Assembly: GCA_016787485.1 (NCBI GenBank)
Contig: JAEUUL010000022.1
Span: 115,887 to 179,886, forward strand
Direction of reading: 5' to 3'
Length of the DNA stretch: 64,000 nucleotides
Source of the DNA: Bacteroidota bacterium
GTDB lineage: Bacteria; Bacteroidota; Bacteroidia; NS11-12g; UBA955
Shown in pieces: positions 17,992-25,903 of this stretch (within the stretch, counting starts at the first letter, position 1; each line of letters begins with the position of its first letter). Below the pieces are notes generated by a model. It saw only the letters and a list, made by a program, of their open reading frames with translations, was not told the origin of the DNA and did no database searches. Position numbers and translations under genes: made by a program.

Positions 17992-19551
17992 ATGAAAATA
18001 TTACTTGCAGGACCTGGGACAGGTAAAACGACAAAGATTAAGCAAATCATTGCAGACGAATTTCCAAAAGCGGAGAAGATAAAAGTGGTTTCTTTTACTA
18101 ATGCCACAGTAAAAGACTTGACAGAAAGTTTCAGCAAAAACGAAAGTGTCTCTTGTTCAACGTTACACAGTTTCGCACTCAAATTAAATCATCTGCCTGA
18201 AGTTCACATCATAGACAACAAGATTGAATTTAAAATCCTCTTCTCATTATCAACAAAGTTAGAAATTGACTTTCCGACAATATGTGAGTTTGTTAGATGT
18301 ATAACATTTGACGGAATGATAGCAAGTTGCGTTAGTTTCATTAAAGCCAACCCAGCATATGCGGAAGACAAAATCGGAAAATTAGATTTACTACTCGTTG
18401 ACGAGTTTCAGGACTTTAACCCTGACGAGCAAAAACTTGTAATGCTGGCTTCTCAATTGGCGACAGAAACAATAATACTCGGTGATGACGACCAATCAAT
18501 TTACGGTTTTAAAGATGCTGACCCCGATGGAATTATTGCACTTTACAATGATGCGACAGTTGAAAAAATACCACACGAAAACATTTGTTATCGCTGTCCA
18601 GACGAGGTTGTAGATTATTGCGTAAAACTTTTACAGCGTAACAAGAAAAGAGTTGAGAAAGAGTGGAACAAATCAAAAAAGGAAGGCAAAATATATTTCA
18701 ACCAATTATTAACTCAAGACCAATGTGACGAATATATACTTGGTATTATCGCCAATATCAAAGCCGCAGACCCGCAAGCAAGTATTCTTGTTCTTAGCCC
18801 GTTGGGGGTAGTTGTAGAAACACTCAAAGCAAAGTTAGGACAACAAAATATTGAAATAAATGACTGTTGGAATGAAGATTGGGACAAAGAACTATTGGCT
18901 AAAATTTGGTGGATGAACGCCATCTACAGCAAAAACAAACTCCCTTACATTCTATTTTTATTAAAGCATTACGGACACTTTCAAAAGGCTAAACTCATAG
19001 GTTTATTAAAAACAAAATTCCAGACAGGCTTCAAGGAAGCCGATTTAATTATTGAACTATTAAATTTAAAATATCTGCCTGACCCATTAGCATCATTCAT
19101 TTCCAACCCACCGACAATTCAAGATTTTTTTGCCACACAAAATGACTTTGAGATATTGAAAGAGCATATAGACGAAAACAACATTGAGGAAAGTATATCT
19201 TACTTAACAAACAAAGTGAAAACCAAGAAAGAGTTTGAAAAAGGCAAGATTAACTTTATGTCAATTCATAAATCCAAAGGACTTCAATCGGACTTCGTAA
19301 TCATTAATGGACTTGTTTCAGGCATTTTGCCTAATGAAGCGAGGGGTTTAGACACTATAGAAGCACAAAGACGTTTACTCTTCGTTGGTATGACAAGAGC
19401 CTTGAAAGAATTGCATATGGTTTCTACAGTTGAGTGGCAAGGCAAAGACTTAATGGGTAACAACGCAGATATGGGAGAGTTCAAGTTTGACAAGTATAAA
19501 CGTAAATACAGCGGCAAGACATCAAAATTTGTTGAAGAAATAAAAGCGTAA
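17992..19551 (+). CDS. Compact UvrD/Rep-like SF1 DNA helicase (cassette 1 cargo)
   Basis: 519 aa, shorter than UvrD (about 720). Helicase motifs are in order and intact: Walker A AGPGTGKTTK (residues 6-15), Ia SFTNATVKDL, Ic STLHSFALKL, Walker B LLVDEFQDFNPDE (about 134), III GDDDQSIYGFKDAD (about 162), V FMSIHKSKGLQ (about 421) and VI RRLLFVGMTRALKE (about 460). The inserted 1B/2B regions are small. It should be an ATP-driven 3'-5' single-strand DNA translocase. AT-rich, with no TAnnTTTG box before its ATG, so it may rely on an outside promoter. Lone UvrD-like helicases occur in phage defence (for example as the GajB part of Gabija), but no GajA-like nuclease is next to it; a defence role is only inference. 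Confidence 0.88.
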   Translation: MKILLAGPGTGKTTKIKQIIADEFPKAEKIKVVSFTNATVKDLTESFSKNESVSCSTLHSFALKLNHLPEVHIIDNKIEFKILFSLSTKLEIDFPTICEFVRCITFDGMIASCVSFIKANPAYAEDKIGKLDLLLVDEFQDFNPDEQKLVMLASQLATETIILGDDDQSIYGFKDADPDGIIALYNDATVEKIPHENICYRCPDEVVDYCVKLLQRNKKRVEKEWNKSKKEGKIYFNQLLTQDQCDEYILGIIANIKAADPQASILVLSPLGVVVETLKAKLGQQNIEINDCWNEDWDKELLAKIWWMNAIYSKNKLPYILFLLKHYGHFQKAKLIGLLKTKFQTGFKEADLIIELLNLKYLPDPLASFISNPPTIQDFFATQNDFEILKEHIDENNIEESISYLTNKVKTKKEFEKGKINFMSIHKSKGLQSDFVIINGLVSGILPNEARGLDTIEAQRRLLFVGMTRALKELHMVSTVEWQGKDLMGNNADMGEFKFDKYKRKYSGKTSKFVEEIKA

Positions 19552-19574
19552 AACGGTGGACAGAAAAAGCACTA

Positions 19575-19708
19575 CAGCTAACAAGGGGTTTGCGATAGCG
19601 GGGGTTCCGTGCTTCGCAGACACATTTGTGCAAGGTGGAAGTTCAGTTCTCCGAACAAGGTTTAGTGCTAAAACACCCCGCCATCGCAAACCCCCGAAAC
19701 GTTAGCCG
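19575..19708 (+). mobile_element. attC site between cassettes 1 and 2
   Basis: R'' CAGCTAAC (19575-19582), R' GTTAGCCG (19701-19708), total 134 bp. The arms pair over about 20 bp: the region around GGGTTTGCGATAGCGGGG (from 19584) with CCCCGCCATCGCAAACCC (to 19695), leaving unpaired bases like those that set strand choice by the integrase. The centre is variable. Confidence 0.82.
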
Positions 19709-19724
19709 AAATCCAGAAAAGATT

Positions 19725-20609
19725 GTGAACAAAATAAAGAACCAACATTTTGTACCAAGATTCTATCTTGAGAAATTTACTGATTCAGATGGTAAAATTT
19801 ATGCTTTTGACTTTAGAACGAAGAATCAGTTTGAAACTTCAGTTGACAATATTGCGAATCAAAAATACTTTTATGATTACGAGCCTATTGATAGCATTCT
19901 TGGAGATCAGACAATAGAAAAGCTTCTGTCTAAATTTGAAAGTGACATTGCAATTGTATTTAGTAGGATTATCGATCAACTAAATAAAGGCAACATAGAG
20001 GATCCAAGCCATAACAATCGAATAGAACTAGCACGGTTTATACTTATCCAGCAGAGCAGAACTGAAGAAAGTAGAACTTTAAGTCGCCATGCCTTGCTAG
20101 AGGCAGAAAGACAATTATTAGCTAAGAGTGCTACAAAGGAATTTATTGGATCTTATGGACTCACGCCAAAAAATCATGACGCGAAGTTAGATCAAATTAG
20201 ATCCTTCATAACCCTTGACAATGATGATGTGGTTAATGAGTTGTGTGATAGATATTGGGTTTATTGGAGAAATAATACCGATTCGCTATTTTATACATCA
20301 GACCATCCAGTTGTTGGACATATACACGAAGATTTAAATATGAATGCCTATGAAATATTTTTTCCACTTACTCCGACATTAGCAGTAAGTATTCTGTTGA
20401 AAGATCAATTCCCTACTTGGGCGGGCATGAACAATAAAATTGTTGAATTGAATAATCCTGAATTTATCAAGTTTTACAATGGATTAATAATACACAACTG
20501 CAACCGGCAAGTTTATAATTCATCAAATGAACTTGATTTAGCAAAAGCTATACTGTTACAAAAGCCTGAATTATCAAATCCTGACAGACAAAGATTTGCA
20601 AAGATGTAA
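19725..20609 (+). CDS. DUF4238 protein (cassette 2 cargo)
   Basis: 294 aa from GTG at 19725. The frame is open upstream to 19626, but that part is the attC site, so the first plausible start inside the cassette is this GTG (ATT at 19722 also possible). The N-terminus KNQHFVPRFYLEKFTDSDGK is the hallmark of DUF4238; the rest has IYAFDFRTKN, ARFILIQQSRTEESR, and SDHPVVGH followed by FFPLTPTLAVSI, a pattern also usual in the family. The biochemical role of DUF4238 is unknown. The gene is AT-rich and sits just 24 bp inside the cassette start. Confidence 0.8.
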   Translation: MNKIKNQHFVPRFYLEKFTDSDGKIYAFDFRTKNQFETSVDNIANQKYFYDYEPIDSILGDQTIEKLLSKFESDIAIVFSRIIDQLNKGNIEDPSHNNRIELARFILIQQSRTEESRTLSRHALLEAERQLLAKSATKEFIGSYGLTPKNHDAKLDQIRSFITLDNDDVVNELCDRYWVYWRNNTDSLFYTSDHPVVGHIHEDLNMNAYEIFFPLTPTLAVSILLKDQFPTWAGMNNKIVELNNPEFIKFYNGLIIHNCNRQVYNSSNELDLAKAILLQKPELSNPDRQRFAKM

Positions 20610-20614
20610 GACCT

Positions 20615-20748
20615 CGACTAACACAAGCTTAACAATAGCAGGGGTAATTTCCTCGTTATAAAGATTAAGGTATATTTGAGAATAGACAAGTTTCTTTTAA
20701 AAGTAAGAGTAAAATCCCTGCCCTCCTTAAGCCCGAAAACGTTAACTG
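20615..20748 (+). mobile_element. attC site between cassettes 2 and 3
   Basis: R'' CGACTAAC (20615-20622), R' GTTAACTG (20741-20748), also 134 bp. Arms GCTTAACAATAGCAGGGG and ATCCCTGCCCTCCTTAAGC pair imperfectly (GCTTAA with TTAAGC; GCAGGG with CCCTGC). The ATAGCAGGGG core is shared with the next site. Confidence 0.75.
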
Positions 20749-20755
20749 CCATTTA

Positions 20756-21226
20756 ATGAACCATCCAACTCTTACAGCCAAAGTAACATTGGAACTTGAT
20801 GACTACCTCAGATCTCATAATTATTATGACGGCAAAGAAAATAATAGAGTAAATCAAGAAATCCTTGATTTGTGGGATCCAAAATTTAAATCAGCAATTA
20901 TCTATGATATAAAATTAAAGTTTGAGAATGTCGAAATTGATTTTGAAACTTCTGCCTTTGAATTGACTTCTGACAATCAAGGTGCGACTATATTTTTTCA
21001 CAAAGTAATTATCACCGACAAAATAAATTCGGAATCATTAAATGCTTATATAAAAACTTTGGTCGGTTTCAACAAAACAAGCGTTTATCTTGCAAGTAAT
21101 TATGCGAACCTCGAAAAGTGGGGAGGCAAGAGTAAAACTCTGAATTGGATTTTTGGTAAACTTAAAAGTGCGGACGAAAAATTTGGATACTTCAACCCAT
21201 TATCATTGACTGAATTTTTGAAATAA
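20756..21226 (+). CDS. Uncharacterised 156-aa protein (cassette 3 cargo)
   Basis: 156 aa, ATG 15 bp after the attC crossover and stop 3 bp before the R'' box, so it fills its cassette. No signal peptide or membrane segment; it is acidic, with alternating short strands (IIYDIKLKFENVEIDFE, TIFFHKVIITDK) and a C-terminal helix rich in Lys and Trp (LEKWGGKSKTLNWIFGKLK). I do not recognise a family. It is very AT-rich. The tight packing between recombination sites argues that it is a real gene. Confidence 0.7.
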   Translation: MNHPTLTAKVTLELDDYLRSHNYYDGKENNRVNQEILDLWDPKFKSAIIYDIKLKFENVEIDFETSAFELTSDNQGATIFFHKVIITDKINSESLNAYIKTLVGFNKTSVYLASNYANLEKWGGKSKTLNWIFGKLKSADEKFGYFNPLSLTEFLK

Positions 21227-21228
21227 AC

Positions 21229-21317
21229 GGCAGTTAACAGCGGTTTTGCAATAGCAGGGTGAAATCAGTAACTTCGGTCAGTCGCCCCGCCCTTCGCAAA
21301 TCTGCAAACCGTCACCC
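21229..21317 (+). mobile_element. attC-like site at the right end of the array, R' degenerate
   Basis: R'' GGCAGTTAAC (21229-21238) is the perfect complement of the start of cassette 3. L'' GCGGTTTTGCAATAGCAGGG and L' CCCCGCCCTTCGCAAA/TCTGCAAACC are present, but where GTTRRRY is expected the sequence reads GTCACCC (21311-21317). This may be the scar of insertion at a non-attC site or decay. It lies 3 bp from the stop codon of the porin gene on the other strand. Confidence 0.65.
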
Positions 21318-21320
21318 CCA

Positions 21321-23237
21321 TCAATAAAAAAACTTCCAACTCAGCCCTATCCGCAGCCGGAAGGGTTCCAGCGGATAGTGCAGGGCACTGAAGTATTGGT
21401 TGTTAAAACCGTAACGGGTGAGGTTGTTGTTGATATGCTCCAGTTTTACAAAAATCTGCACGGTTTTTACTTCCCCGCTTACATACACATCCAGCATGGG
21501 ATAATTGCCGGCTTTGCTGTTTGATTTTACAGGATAAAACGCAGCTGCATCGGCCCGGTACACATAAGGGTCATACTTCGTCGTGTACCACACATCTGCA
21601 CCCAGCCTCGCCAGCATGGCTCCCTTAAACACACGGCCCTGATAATACCAGGAAGAATACCAGAAAATGGCCGGTGCACTGATGATTTCTGATTTGTTGA
21701 ACGTTTGCCACACCAAGCGGTAATCCATATGCCAGCGGCCCAACCGGAACATGGCAGAAACTCTTGCCTGGGCAAAATTCAGGTTTGCAGCTTGCTGATA
21801 ATTCAGGCTGCCATAATTGTAAGGCAAATGGTTTGTAGTGCCTGCGATGATTGTACCCTCAGCACGGATATGAGAACCCGATGTGGCAACCCCGGCCTGC
21901 AATTGCTGCAGATTTGCCGGTGAGAAACCCGCGTTTGAAATGTCAAATGAATTGTTCCAGAAGCGGTTTACCATCAGCGGCATATGGTATTGTTGCAATA
22001 CAAGTCCCGCATGGGCTTTTAATTTCCCTGCCGTATACCGTGCATTGGCTGCCAGTTTGTAATCCCCCTGTGCGTAACCCGACAGGTAATAGTCTGCCTG
22101 AACATGGGCCTGCCAGGATGGGGCATTGGCGATTACACTGCCATGCAGCGCCTGTGTTCGCTGAATGATGGATTCATACAAATATTCTGCAGAATAACGG
22201 GACCATTCATAGCCCCAGGTTCCGCGCAACAGGAGTTCTGTACTTCCGGCAACTGCCCGGGCTCCGATGCCTGCTTCATTTTTCAGAAACGACCAGGCAA
22301 AACTGTCGTTTACAAAGCCCGTTGCATATTGCGACCAGCTCCCGTAATAGGCAGTGTCTCTGCGGGAATCTTTCAACTGATATTTGTCTTTGTTCCAGTC
22401 CAGCCGGTGCACAAGCCACAGGTTTTTCCCACGCACGGGCTGAAACTGATGCTCCACCAGATGATACCGGCTGGCATAGAAAGATTTCGCTGCGGCAAGC
22501 ATGGGATCATATTCCCCTTCCACCCGTTTCAATGGATTTTTTTTGCCAAACAGGGTACCGGTGTCGTTGCGAAAAAACAGGGAATCGTCAGACAGGCCAC
22601 CGTTTTCATTCCGCCTTGCGCGGTTCCACGAAACCACCAGGTATTGGCTGAACCGGCCGTTTTGCGTTTTGAAGCGACTACCGGCTGTGGTGCTTTTGTG
22701 CATGTGTTCCTGCAGGCTGCCGGCATAAATTTTATTGTTGCTGATGCTGGAGAAATCGGCCGTCACATTCCAGGTGGGCGAAAAATTCTGGGTATGGGTT
22801 CCATTGAACGCAGTGCGGCCATTTCCACCCTGGGCGTAGGAAAACCGGGTAAACGGCACAGCGGCTTTATAGAATATAAAATCGGGCGCAAATTTGTTTT
22901 GAAACGGATAGGGATTGAAACCCGACTGCAGTCCGGCTGCCTGTTCTGCTGAGAAAAACAGGTTGCGCTGGGGACTGCCTGCCACCCCCAGATCTGCAAA
23001 AGGCATAGCAGATGCAAGTGCCGGAACATAGCGATGCACAAAGGGAAAAGCACTGTCCCAGGGAACAAATGAATCGTTGCCCATGCTCAGATTCCGCAGG
23101 GATTGCGAGCCCGGACTGCTGCGTTTGCGGGTGATTGCTGTATCGCCAGAATTGTCATCCTGCGCATTCAGCACAGAACTGCAGAGAACCAGAAGGATTC
23201 CGGTGAAAATATGCCTGAGGGGGTGGAACAAAAGCAC
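21321..23237 (-). CDS. Putative porin (Bacteroidota PF14121-like outer-membrane barrel)
   Basis: About 638 aa from GTG at 23237, which gives a signal peptide (LLFHPLRHIFTGILLVLCSSVLNAQ) ending at the usual Bacteroidota NAQ. The frame is open further upstream to 23420, but that part is basic and does not look like protein. The mature part is rich in alternating aromatic/polar strands and motifs such as FYKAAVPFTRFSYAQGG and YHLVEHQFQP, and it ends in Trp-Lys-Phe-Phe-Tyr, a beta-barrel assembly signal. It probably forms a barrel in the outer membrane; substrate unknown. The cassette array ends at its stop codon without damaging it. Start uncertain. Confidence 0.75.
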   Translation of the reverse strand: MLLFHPLRHIFTGILLVLCSSVLNAQDDNSGDTAITRKRSSPGSQSLRNLSMGNDSFVPWDSAFPFVHRYVPALASAMPFADLGVAGSPQRNLFFSAEQAAGLQSGFNPYPFQNKFAPDFIFYKAAVPFTRFSYAQGGNGRTAFNGTHTQNFSPTWNVTADFSSISNNKIYAGSLQEHMHKSTTAGSRFKTQNGRFSQYLVVSWNRARRNENGGLSDDSLFFRNDTGTLFGKKNPLKRVEGEYDPMLAAAKSFYASRYHLVEHQFQPVRGKNLWLVHRLDWNKDKYQLKDSRRDTAYYGSWSQYATGFVNDSFAWSFLKNEAGIGARAVAGSTELLLRGTWGYEWSRYSAEYLYESIIQRTQALHGSVIANAPSWQAHVQADYYLSGYAQGDYKLAANARYTAGKLKAHAGLVLQQYHMPLMVNRFWNNSFDISNAGFSPANLQQLQAGVATSGSHIRAEGTIIAGTTNHLPYNYGSLNYQQAANLNFAQARVSAMFRLGRWHMDYRLVWQTFNKSEIISAPAIFWYSSWYYQGRVFKGAMLARLGADVWYTTKYDPYVYRADAAAFYPVKSNSKAGNYPMLDVYVSGEVKTVQIFVKLEHINNNLTRYGFNNQYFSALHYPLEPFRLRIGLSWKFFY

Positions 23238-23331
23238 TGCAAAATTGCGCAAAAGCAGGCATAACGCCAGCAAGGTTCTTTGCAGATTTGCGAAATCCTT
23301 TGGTTTTGCGGAACTTTGATGCAATCTACCC

Positions 23332-23781
23332 TTGTCTGTCGGTGCTGCGATTCTGGTGTTTTTATGGAGTACATTCAAATATGTGCTCGGGGTAGGCTTT
23401 GCCCTTACCACCCTGCCCAATCACTTCGCAGGATTTGTGTGTTGCACCACCGGAGCCATGGTGGGCGTAAGTGTTTTTACGTATGGTGGCCTGTGGCTGA
23501 ATGAACGCATGCGCAGATTCTGGAAAAAAGGCAGTCATTTCAACCGCCGCAACCGGCTTCTCATCAAAATAAAACACAACGGAGGGCTGCCCTTGCTGGC
23601 CATTCTCACACCGGTTATCATCAGTATACCTGTGGGCTGCATTCTGGCAACGACCTTTGTACACAACCGGCACAAAATCGTGCTGTGGATGTGGGCAATG
23701 GTATGGATTTACAGCCTGGTCATTTTTGGTTCCATGTGGCTGTTCAACCTGAATCTTGCAGAATGGATCATGCGCCGTTAA
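23332..23781 (+). CDS. Small polytopic membrane protein, unknown
   Basis: 149 aa with about four hydrophobic segments: residues 3-30, 35-54, 85-107 and 118-140. Between the second and third is a strongly basic cytoplasmic loop (RMRRFWKKGSHFNRRNR). No motif points to a function. The gene is divergent from the porin, with about 95 bp between the chosen starts, and precedes the lipoprotein gene by 70 bp. The exact start is unsure. Confidence 0.6.
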   Translation: MSVGAAILVFLWSTFKYVLGVGFALTTLPNHFAGFVCCTTGAMVGVSVFTYGGLWLNERMRRFWKKGSHFNRRNRLLIKIKHNGGLPLLAILTPVIISIPVGCILATTFVHNRHKIVLWMWAMVWIYSLVIFGSMWLFNLNLAEWIMRR

Positions 23782-23851
23782 GTCCGTATTCTGTCAGGTT
23801 TATTCCTGCACCTGCTGTAAAACTCTGAGATTTACCTGAAATTTGAAACTT

Positions 23852-25903
23852 ATGCACCCTCGGCATTTCACCCGGAACCATTTCACCCTGATTCTGTCCG
23901 GGCTGCTGGCCATTTCGGCCTGCTCCCGCAAACCCGCCCGCTGGGATACCCGTTTGGGTGTGCCGCTTTTCAGCACAGATATGGATCTGAATGGGATAGA
24001 CAACACCTATCTCAGAAACAATCCCGGAGATACCAGCTACACGCTGGTGTACGACAATCTGGTGTACAGCGGCACCCTGGCCCAGGTAAAAGTTCCCGAC
24101 ACCAGCATTGGCACAAGCTTTACCCTGCGCCGACTCAAACTCAGCGACCGGAGCATTTCACAACGGGTAACACTGGCACAAATTAATCCTGCCTTTGGGT
24201 TGCTGAACGGACAGACCGTGGATGTGCCAGCCCAGGACCAGAGCAACCTGAACCCGGTGGATATAGATGCAAGCGCATTTTTTGAAACGGCAACCCTCGA
24301 CAGCGGTTGGCTTGATATTTCCATACACAATGAATTGCCGGTTACCGTGGGGCTTGTTGTATTTGAACTGAGAAATGCCGACGACAACAGTCTTGTAGCA
24401 AAAGACTCTTTCCTGAACATTCCTACAGACGGGGCTGTAACAAAATCCATAGACCTGCGCAACAAAACGGTGCGCAAAACACTGAAAGGAGTAATTACCC
24501 GATTGATGACCAATGCCAGCTCTGGTCCGGTTCTCATCAATACCGCCAAAGGGGTGGAGCTGATATTGTCTGTACGGAAACTGAGACCCAGAACCGCCGT
24601 AGCGGCCTTCCCCAACCAGACCGTACTGGATCAGGATGAAGGGCTTACCATGTATATGGGCGGACCTGAAGTAAAATTCTTCAAAGCCAGACAGGGCCGG
24701 TTGCGCATAAAAATTGAAAGCACCATACAGGAAAACATGACCATGTATTTTGCCATTCCCAGTGCCACGCTGAACGGAGTACCCATAGAGAGAACCGTAA
24801 AACTGCCCGGCGCTGTAAATGGTGTGGCGCAGGTAGATGAAACTACGGTGGACATGAACGGGTATTTGCTGGATTTCAGAGGCAAAAACCCGACAGTGAA
24901 AGACACGGTGAATACCTTTCACCAGATTCTCAGGGTCTCACTGGACAGCAGCGGCAGAAAGGTTCAGATCACGCTGAAGGACAGCATACGTATTTTTTAT
25001 AGTCTGGAAGATCTGAAACCAGAATACGCCATAGGGTACCTGGGAAACACCCTCAACCAATCCGGCGACCAATCGGCTCCGTTTGAGTTGTTCAAAGGCG
25101 CCAGTGGTAACCTCACACTGAAGGATTTCAAAGCCTCGGTGCTGGTGAAAAATTACATTGGTGCCGAAGGCCGGATTAAAGTGAATAAACTACAGGGCGA
25201 AAATGTATTCAGTACAGACAAAGTTACCCTGAATGCCACTCCTCTGAACAGCGATATATTCATTGCCGCCCCGCCCTTTGTGCCCAATGCATTTACCGAA
25301 AAACAGGTGGATTTAAATGCATCCAATTCCAATATCAAGGCTTTTGTAGAGAATTTGCCCCAGATGATTCATTACAATCTGGATGTGGAAACCAACCCGA
25401 ATGGAAACAGCAGCAACTGGAAAGATTTTGTATTTGAAAACAGCAGGGTGGATATTTTTCTACGGCTGGAAACCCCTGCCACATTTGCAGTAGGTGGGCT
25501 CAATCTCAGGGACACACAGGCGCTGGACATGAGTTCAGTAAAAGACATACAACGCATAAAAAGTGCAACCCTTTTATTTGACATATTCAATGATTTTCCA
25601 TTTGATGTAACGCTGGAAATGCAATTGCTGGATGCGAATGAACAGGGCATAGAAAGCATAGATTTAATACCCGACGGCCGCATAGCACCCGGGAAAACGG
25701 ATGGTTCGGGAAAACCCGCAGGAGCTGCGCGTACACAACTGAAAGCGCAAATTCCACGCAACAAAATGGAGGCATTGAGAAAAGCCCGTTTTATTGCCAT
25801 AAAAGCCCATGTGCAGGGCAGTGGTGCACAGCAAAAAATATACAATTCGTATAAACTGAAAGTAAGAGCCAATGCCACATTTGAGTATGAAGCGAATTTG
25901 TAA
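23852..25903 (+). CDS. Large beta-rich lipoprotein, unknown
   Basis: 683 aa from ATG 23852 (an in-frame TTG lies 9 bp upstream). The signal peptide ends in a lipobox, ISAC at about residue 27. The mature protein consists of repeated beta-rich segments of similar flavour (LQPLF-type strands, D-x-S/T-rich turns) without a catalytic motif; a Pro/Gly-rich stretch near residues 610-635 precedes the C-terminal strand domain. It overlaps the next gene by 17 bp and the two probably form a unit in the envelope: a lipoprotein and an outer-membrane partner. Confidence 0.72.
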   Translation: MHPRHFTRNHFTLILSGLLAISACSRKPARWDTRLGVPLFSTDMDLNGIDNTYLRNNPGDTSYTLVYDNLVYSGTLAQVKVPDTSIGTSFTLRRLKLSDRSISQRVTLAQINPAFGLLNGQTVDVPAQDQSNLNPVDIDASAFFETATLDSGWLDISIHNELPVTVGLVVFELRNADDNSLVAKDSFLNIPTDGAVTKSIDLRNKTVRKTLKGVITRLMTNASSGPVLINTAKGVELILSVRKLRPRTAVAAFPNQTVLDQDEGLTMYMGGPEVKFFKARQGRLRIKIESTIQENMTMYFAIPSATLNGVPIERTVKLPGAVNGVAQVDETTVDMNGYLLDFRGKNPTVKDTVNTFHQILRVSLDSSGRKVQITLKDSIRIFYSLEDLKPEYAIGYLGNTLNQSGDQSAPFELFKGASGNLTLKDFKASVLVKNYIGAEGRIKVNKLQGENVFSTDKVTLNATPLNSDIFIAAPPFVPNAFTEKQVDLNASNSNIKAFVENLPQMIHYNLDVETNPNGNSSNWKDFVFENSRVDIFLRLETPATFAVGGLNLRDTQALDMSSVKDIQRIKSATLLFDIFNDFPFDVTLEMQLLDANEQGIESIDLIPDGRIAPGKTDGSGKPAGAARTQLKAQIPRNKMEALRKARFIAIKAHVQGSGAQQKIYNSYKLKVRANATFEYEANL

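Larger units (their letters stand above)
17941..21311 (+). mobile_element. Integron-type gene cassette array without integrase in view (CALIN), three cassettes
   Basis: Three modules of about 1761, 1040 and 570 bp, each with one plus-strand gene followed by an attC-like site: 17941-19701, 19702-20741 and 20742-21311. In a circular cassette the R' half at the 5' end must complement the R'' box of its own attC. This holds in all three: GTTAGCTG with CAGCTAAC (8/8), GTTAGCCG with CGACTAAC (7/8), GTTAACTGCC with GGCAGTTAAC (10/10). The genes are visibly AT-richer than their neighbours and none has a clear promoter, both usual for cassettes. No tyrosine integrase gene is present in the window. Confidence 0.8.

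Noticed and set aside
17992-21226. The three accessory genes as a complete Gabija, retron or restriction system
   Set aside because: Only the helicase resembles a Gabija part. No GajA nuclease, reverse transcriptase, methyltransferase or endonuclease is present, and the genes sit in separate cassettes.
17873-21317. CRISPR array or tandem-repeat reading of the palindromic sites
   Set aside because: The sites are about 1 kb apart, separated by genes, and share layout rather than identical sequence; no spacer-repeat pattern exists.
22104-22952. 282-codon plus-strand open frame
   Set aside because: Lies fully antisense inside the putative porin gene; Cys/His/Pro-rich translation typical of a shadow frame.
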